Source: Cyanobium sp. Tous-M-B4
Lineage (GTDB): Bacteria; Cyanobacteriota; Cyanobacteriia; PCC-6307; Cyanobiaceae
DNA: 64,000 nt
NCBI RefSeq assembly: GCF_024345395.1
Contig: NZ_JAGQBA010000003.1
Span: 310,001 to 374,000, forward strand
Direction: 5' to 3'
In this document: positions 60,162-64,000 of the stretch, piece by piece
Numbering within the stretch: position 1 is the first letter of the stretch
Layout: every line of letters starts with the position of its first letter
Made by a program: the position numbers and the translations under genes
The notes under the pieces: model-generated
Database searches by the model: none
What the model was told of the DNA's origin: nothing
Seen by the model: the letters and a program-made list of their open reading frames with translations, nothing else

Positions 60162-63100
60162 GTGGCCCCCAGCACCAAGCCCCTGCTGCTGCTGATCGAC
60201 GGCCACTCCCTGGCCTTCCGCAGCTTTTATGCCTTCTCCAAGGGGGGCGACGGCGGCCTGAGCACCAAGGCCGGGGTGCCCACCAGCGTCACCTACGGCT
60301 TCCTCAAGGCCCTGCTCGACAACTGCAAGGGGCTCAAGCCCAATGGCCTGGTGGTGGCCTTCGACACGGCCGAACCCACCTTCCGCCACGAGGCGGACGA
60401 GGCCTACAAGGCCCACCGGGATGAGGCGCCGGAGCACTTTTTCGCCGACCTGGCCAACCTGCAGCAGATCCTGGCCGAGAGCCTCGACATCCCCCTGGCG
60501 ATGGCGCCTGGCTTCGAGGCCGACGACGTGCTCGGCACCCTGGCCAACCGGGCCGCCAACGCCGGCTGGCGGGTGCGGATCCTCTCGGGCGACCGCGACC
60601 TGTTCCAGTTGGTCGACGACGAGCGCGACATCGCCGTGCTCTACATGGGCGGCGGCCCCTACGCCAAAAACAGCGGCCCCAGCGAGATCCGCCGCGAGGG
60701 CGTGATCGCCAAGCTCGGCGTCACCCCGGAGGAGGTGGTGGATCTCAAGGCCCTCACCGGCGACAGCTCCGACAACATCCCCGGCGTCAAGGGCGTGGGC
60801 CCCAAAACCGCCATCAACCTGCTGGCCGCCTACGACCATGTGGACGGCATCTACGCGGCCCTCGAAGCGCTCGAGCAGGCGGGGCCCAAGGCCAAGGATC
60901 CCAAGGGCGTGCTCAAGGGCGCCCTGGTGGACAAGCTGCGCGCCGACCGTGAAAACGCCTACCGGTCGCGCATGCTGGCCGAGATCCTGATCGACATCCC
61001 CCTGCCCAGCGAGCCTCGGCTGGAGCTGGGGGCAGTCAAGGCCGACGCCCTGGCCGGCAGCTTGGAGGAGCTGGAGCTGTACAGCCTGGTGAAACAGGTG
61101 CCCCAGTTCGCCCAGCTGTTCTCGGCCGTGCCGCCGCAGCCCAGGGAGGCAGCCAGCCCCGCGGGCGGCAAGGCCGTCACAGCCACCGAAAAGGCGCCAA
61201 CGGCTGGTGAAACAGCGCATGCAACAAACGGTCCAACAGCTGCCGATCAGCCGGACAGCCAGAAGCTGCCCCAGCTCAAGCCCCAGCTGATCACCAGCCC
61301 CGAGGCCCTCGCCGCCCTGCTGACCCACCTCAACAGCTGCAGCGATCCCGGCCGCCCCGTGGCCCTAGACACCGAAACCACCAGCCTCAATCCCTTCCAG
61401 GCCGAGTTGGTGGGGGTGGGGGTGGCCTGGGGCGATGGCCTGGCGGAGCTGGCCTACATCCCGATCGGCCACCACCCGCCCGCGGCGGCCGACCTGCTCA
61501 GCGCCCCCCCAGACGCGCCGAGCCAACTGCCCCTCGCTGCGGTGCTCACCGCCCTGGCCCCCTGGCTGGCCAGCGCCTCCCACCCCAAGGCCCTGCAGAA
61601 CGCCAAGTACGACCGGCTGATCCTGCTGCGCCATGGCCTGCCCCTGGATGGGGTGGTGATGGACACGATGCTGGCCGATTACCTGCGCGATGCCGGCGAC
61701 AAACACGGCCTCGACGCCATGGCCGAGCGCCACTTCGGCTTCAGCCCCACCAGCTACAGCGAGCTGGTGCCCAAGGGAGCCAATTTCGCGTCCGTGGGGA
61801 TCGCCGAGGCGGCGCTGTATTGCGGCATGGATGTGCACCTCACCTGGCGCCTGGCCCAGCTGCTGCGCCGCGAGCTAACGGCCATGGGCGATGCCCTGCC
61901 CGAGCTGCTCGACCAGCTGGAGCTACCCCTGGAGCCGGTGCTAGCCCTGATGGAGGCCACCGGCATCCGCATCGACACCGCCTACCTCGGTGAGCTCAGC
62001 GCCGAGCTCAAAATCACCCTGGATCGCCTCGAGGGCGAGGCCAAGGCCTCCGCCGGGGTGGACTTCAACCTCGCCTCCCCCAAACAACTGGGCGAGCTGC
62101 TGTTCGACACCCTCGGGCTGGATCGCAAGAAATCGCGCAAGACCAAAACCGGCTGGAGCACCGACGCGGCCGTGCTGGAGAAGCTGGAGGCCGATCACCC
62201 AGTGGTGCCCCTGGTGCTGGAGCACCGCACCCTCAGCAAGCTCAAGAGCACCTACGTGGATGCCCTGCCGGCCCTAATGGAGCCGGAAACCGGCCGGGTG
62301 CACACCGATTTCAACCAGGCCGTCACCGCCACCGGGCGCCTGAGCAGCAGCAACCCCAACCTGCAGAACATCCCAATCCGCACCGAGTTTTCGCGGCGGA
62401 TCCGCAAGGCCTTCCTGCCCCAAGAGGGCTGGAGCCTGATCAGCGCCGACTACTCCCAAATTGAGCTGCGCATCCTGGCCCACCTCAGCGGCGAGGAGGT
62501 GCTGGTGGAGGCCTACCGGACCGGCGACGACGTGCACGCCCTCACCGCCCGGCTGCTGCTGGAGAAGGACACCGTGACGCCGGATGAACGTCGCTTGGGC
62601 AAGACGATCAACTTCGGCGTGATTTACGGCATGGGCGCCCAGCGCTTCGCCCGGGAAACGGGCGTGAGCCAGGCCGACGCCAAAGAGTTTCTGAGCAAAT
62701 ACAAGCAGCGCTACCCGAAGGTGTTCGCCTTCCTGGAGCTGCAGGAGCGGCTGGCCCTGAGCCGGGGCTACGTGGAGACGATCCTGGGCCGGCGCCGCCC
62801 CTTCCACTTCGACCCCAATGGCCTGGGCCGGCTGCGGGGCAAGGATCCCCTGGAGATCGACTTAGAGGTAGCCCGCCGCGGCGGCATGGAGGCCCAGCAG
62901 CTCAGGGCTGCCGCCAATGCGCCGATCCAGGGCTCCAGCGCCGACATCATCAAGCTGGCCATGGTGCAGCTGCACCGGGAGCTACAGGCCTCCGCCCTGC
63001 CGGCCCGGTTACTATTGCAGGTGCACGACGAACTGGTGCTCGAGGCGTCCCCCGAGGCGCTTGATCAGGTGCTCACCCTCACCCGCGACACCATGGAGCG

Positions 63101-63170
63101 AGCCGTGGCCCTCTCGGTGCCCCTGGTGGTGGAAACGGGCGTGGGGCCTAACTGGATGGACGCGAAGTAG
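60162..63170 (+). CDS. polA: DNA polymerase I
   Basis: A 1002-residue family A polymerase with all three domains. The 5' nuclease is at about 1-325 (LLIDGHSLAFRSFYAF, LTGDSSDNIPGVKGVG). The 3'-5' exonuclease has the proofreading pair Asp403/Glu405 kept in ALDTETTSLNP. The polymerase has SADYSQIELRILAHLSG, RLGKTINFGVIYG and LLQVHDELVLEA. An Ala/Pro/Thr-rich linker lies near 325-370. The start appears to be GTG at 60162. It functions in Okazaki-fragment processing and repair. Confidence 0.96.
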   Translation: MAPSTKPLLLLIDGHSLAFRSFYAFSKGGDGGLSTKAGVPTSVTYGFLKALLDNCKGLKPNGLVVAFDTAEPTFRHEADEAYKAHRDEAPEHFFADLANLQQILAESLDIPLAMAPGFEADDVLGTLANRAANAGWRVRILSGDRDLFQLVDDERDIAVLYMGGGPYAKNSGPSEIRREGVIAKLGVTPEEVVDLKALTGDSSDNIPGVKGVGPKTAINLLAAYDHVDGIYAALEALEQAGPKAKDPKGVLKGALVDKLRADRENAYRSRMLAEILIDIPLPSEPRLELGAVKADALAGSLEELELYSLVKQVPQFAQLFSAVPPQPREAASPAGGKAVTATEKAPTAGETAHATNGPTAADQPDSQKLPQLKPQLITSPEALAALLTHLNSCSDPGRPVALDTETTSLNPFQAELVGVGVAWGDGLAELAYIPIGHHPPAAADLLSAPPDAPSQLPLAAVLTALAPWLASASHPKALQNAKYDRLILLRHGLPLDGVVMDTMLADYLRDAGDKHGLDAMAERHFGFSPTSYSELVPKGANFASVGIAEAALYCGMDVHLTWRLAQLLRRELTAMGDALPELLDQLELPLEPVLALMEATGIRIDTAYLGELSAELKITLDRLEGEAKASAGVDFNLASPKQLGELLFDTLGLDRKKSRKTKTGWSTDAAVLEKLEADHPVVPLVLEHRTLSKLKSTYVDALPALMEPETGRVHTDFNQAVTATGRLSSSNPNLQNIPIRTEFSRRIRKAFLPQEGWSLISADYSQIELRILAHLSGEEVLVEAYRTGDDVHALTARLLLEKDTVTPDERRLGKTINFGVIYGMGAQRFARETGVSQADAKEFLSKYKQRYPKVFAFLELQERLALSRGYVETILGRRRPFHFDPNGLGRLRGKDPLEIDLEVARRGGMEAQQLRAAANAPIQGSSADIIKLAMVQLHRELQASALPARLLLQVHDELVLEASPEALDQVLTLTRDTMERAVALSVPLVVETGVGPNWMDAK

Positions 63171-63190
63171 GCATTCCGAACAGCCCAGGC

Positions 63191-64000
63191 TCAGCCAGCC
63201 GCGACTGGAGGCTGGATCGGGTAACAGATTCGTTCTTCGCCCATCTGCAGGAGCTCAACGTAGCCGGTGAAATCGGCCTGAAGCACGATGGCTCGCATCT
63301 GCTCCGGCGACAGGCGCCGAGCTGCCCTTTCCGGATTGACACTGGGCAGACTGCCGTGAGCTCTGGTATAAACACCCTGAAGGGATTCCATGTCAATGCA
63401 GTCATCGGCGCTAGCAAGCCCAATCGACTCATAGACGCCCTTACACACAGTCACGAAAGCATTGAATTCGGAAAATCCGGAGGAGGCAGCGTCATAATCA
63501 AACACCAAAACCCTATGATCCTTAGCAATCTGGCGTACGCGACTTATATAGGTATTCCAGTCACGAACCCCATCCTGAATAGAATATGACCAAGGATCGT
63601 TGGTGCTCTGCAACCTGGCCAGATAGGACAAGCAGACATCAAACACATTACGCAGAGTGGCGACAAAAGTCACATCAATACCCTTGACCTGATCAAAAAA
63701 CGCCTGATGCTCGTAGAGCTTAGGCAACTTATCCCCATAACGGAGAATCGACTGAGCCTGCAGCCGATTGAGCAGATCCGAATTGACCAGCTGATGCTCA
63801 CATTTAAGGGCCTCAAAATCGCCAACACAGGCAGGTTGATAGCTGGCAAGATTGAGTTGCTTGGTCGAGTTGAGAATGCCATGGCGTTCAATCAATACCA
63901 ACGCCTGGCGATGAGCATTAATCAGCTCGGCTAGCAGCGTGGTGCCAGAGCGAGGGCAACCAAAGATGAACAGGTTTGCGTTGGGGATAGGGAAGGAAGA
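63191..64000 (-). CDS. Sulfotransferase-family protein (partial)
   Basis: The open frame continues to the right edge of the window, so the N-terminus is missing. The visible 269 residues begin just before the PAPS-binding loop FIFGCPRSGTTLLAEL, and VTFVATLRNVFDVCLSYLAR matches the second PAPS-contacting region (the usual R-x-P-x-D-x-x-x-S, here RNVFDVCLS). It would transfer sulfate from PAPS to a sugar, lipid or protein. The gene is less GC-rich than polA, consistent with an accessory locus such as surface polysaccharide synthesis continuing to the right. Confidence 0.8.
   Translation of the reverse strand, partial: SSFPIPNANLFIFGCPRSGTTLLAELINAHRQALVLIERHGILNSTKQLNLASYQPACVGDFEALKCEHQLVNSDLLNRLQAQSILRYGDKLPKLYEHQAFFDQVKGIDVTFVATLRNVFDVCLSYLARLQSTNDPWSYSIQDGVRDWNTYISRVRQIAKDHRVLVFDYDAASSGFSEFNAFVTVCKGVYESIGLASADDCIDMESLQGVYTRAHGSLPSVNPERAARRLSPEQMRAIVLQADFTGYVELLQMGEERICYPIQPPVAAG

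Noticed and set aside
59997-61328. 443-codon minus-strand frame opposite polA.
   Set aside because: Antisense to the conserved 5' nuclease domain; Gly/Leu/Val-rich shadow without motifs.
1-64000. CRISPR arrays, complete insertion sequences, rRNA genes and riboswitches.
   Set aside because: No regularly spaced repeats, transposase motifs, rRNA segments or recognisable riboswitch cores were found by eye; subtle elements could have been missed.

Overview
The window looks like chromosome of a high-GC alpha-cyanobacterium of the freshwater Synechococcus/Cyanobium kind. The reasons are the C5-pathway gene hemL next to glcD and xthA, a type II NADH dehydrogenase, an alternative terminal oxidase, many conserved cyanobacterial hypothetical proteins, and the order rplS - tRNA-Trp - tRNA-Asp - gltX. 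Genes are very tightly packed: many neighbours overlap by 1 to 4 bases, and several convergent pairs overlap by tens of bases. No taxonomic search was possible, so the genus is an inference.

Layout. 0.1-11.8 kb is an accessory-looking stretch with uneven base composition. It holds an RTX-like protein, arsM with an AraC regulator, a truncated MlaD-like gene, a class III cyclase-like protein, a LuxR-type HTH protein flanked by one intact and one broken PliI-like gene, a large autotransporter, and an AAA ATPase gene broken by an in-frame stop. 11.9-25.2 kb is mostly core: larC, a membrane-bound M41-like protease, a TPR protein, xthA, glcD, and hemL followed by a complete five-gene branched-chain/neutral amino acid ABC transporter. 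25.2-28.4 kb holds a Nif11-like protein, NDH-2, and a potassium channel paired with a channel-like paralogue that has lost its selectivity filter.

28.4-43.6 kb is the most interesting part. On the minus strand, eight nearly contiguous genes read DUF2231, DUF2231, ctaC, ctaD, ctaE, GMC oxidoreductase, GH63-type glycosidase, GMC oxidoreductase. The oxidase subunit II has lost all the usual CuA ligands on its C-terminal loop (ARTO type). One GMC protein keeps the catalytic His/Asn pair and the other has lost both. Converging on this is a plus-strand run of RidA, cupin, SMP-30 lactonase, Nif11-like, GlcG-like, double-VOC and DoxX genes, with a glucose-dehydrogenase-like SDR diverging from its start. 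Together these suggest a sugar or glycoside oxidation module with its own terminal oxidase. That is inference, not shown by the sequence.

43.8-53.8 kb holds an HdeD-like protein, then yajQ - 5-oxoprolinase - gamma-glutamyltransferase overlapping on the minus strand (glutathione/gamma-glutamyl turnover), then conserved cyanobacterial genes. 53.8-64 kb is housekeeping: map, rplS, two tRNAs, gltX, an antiporter, a HEPN/MNT pair and polA. It ends in a partial sulfotransferase gene that runs off the right edge.
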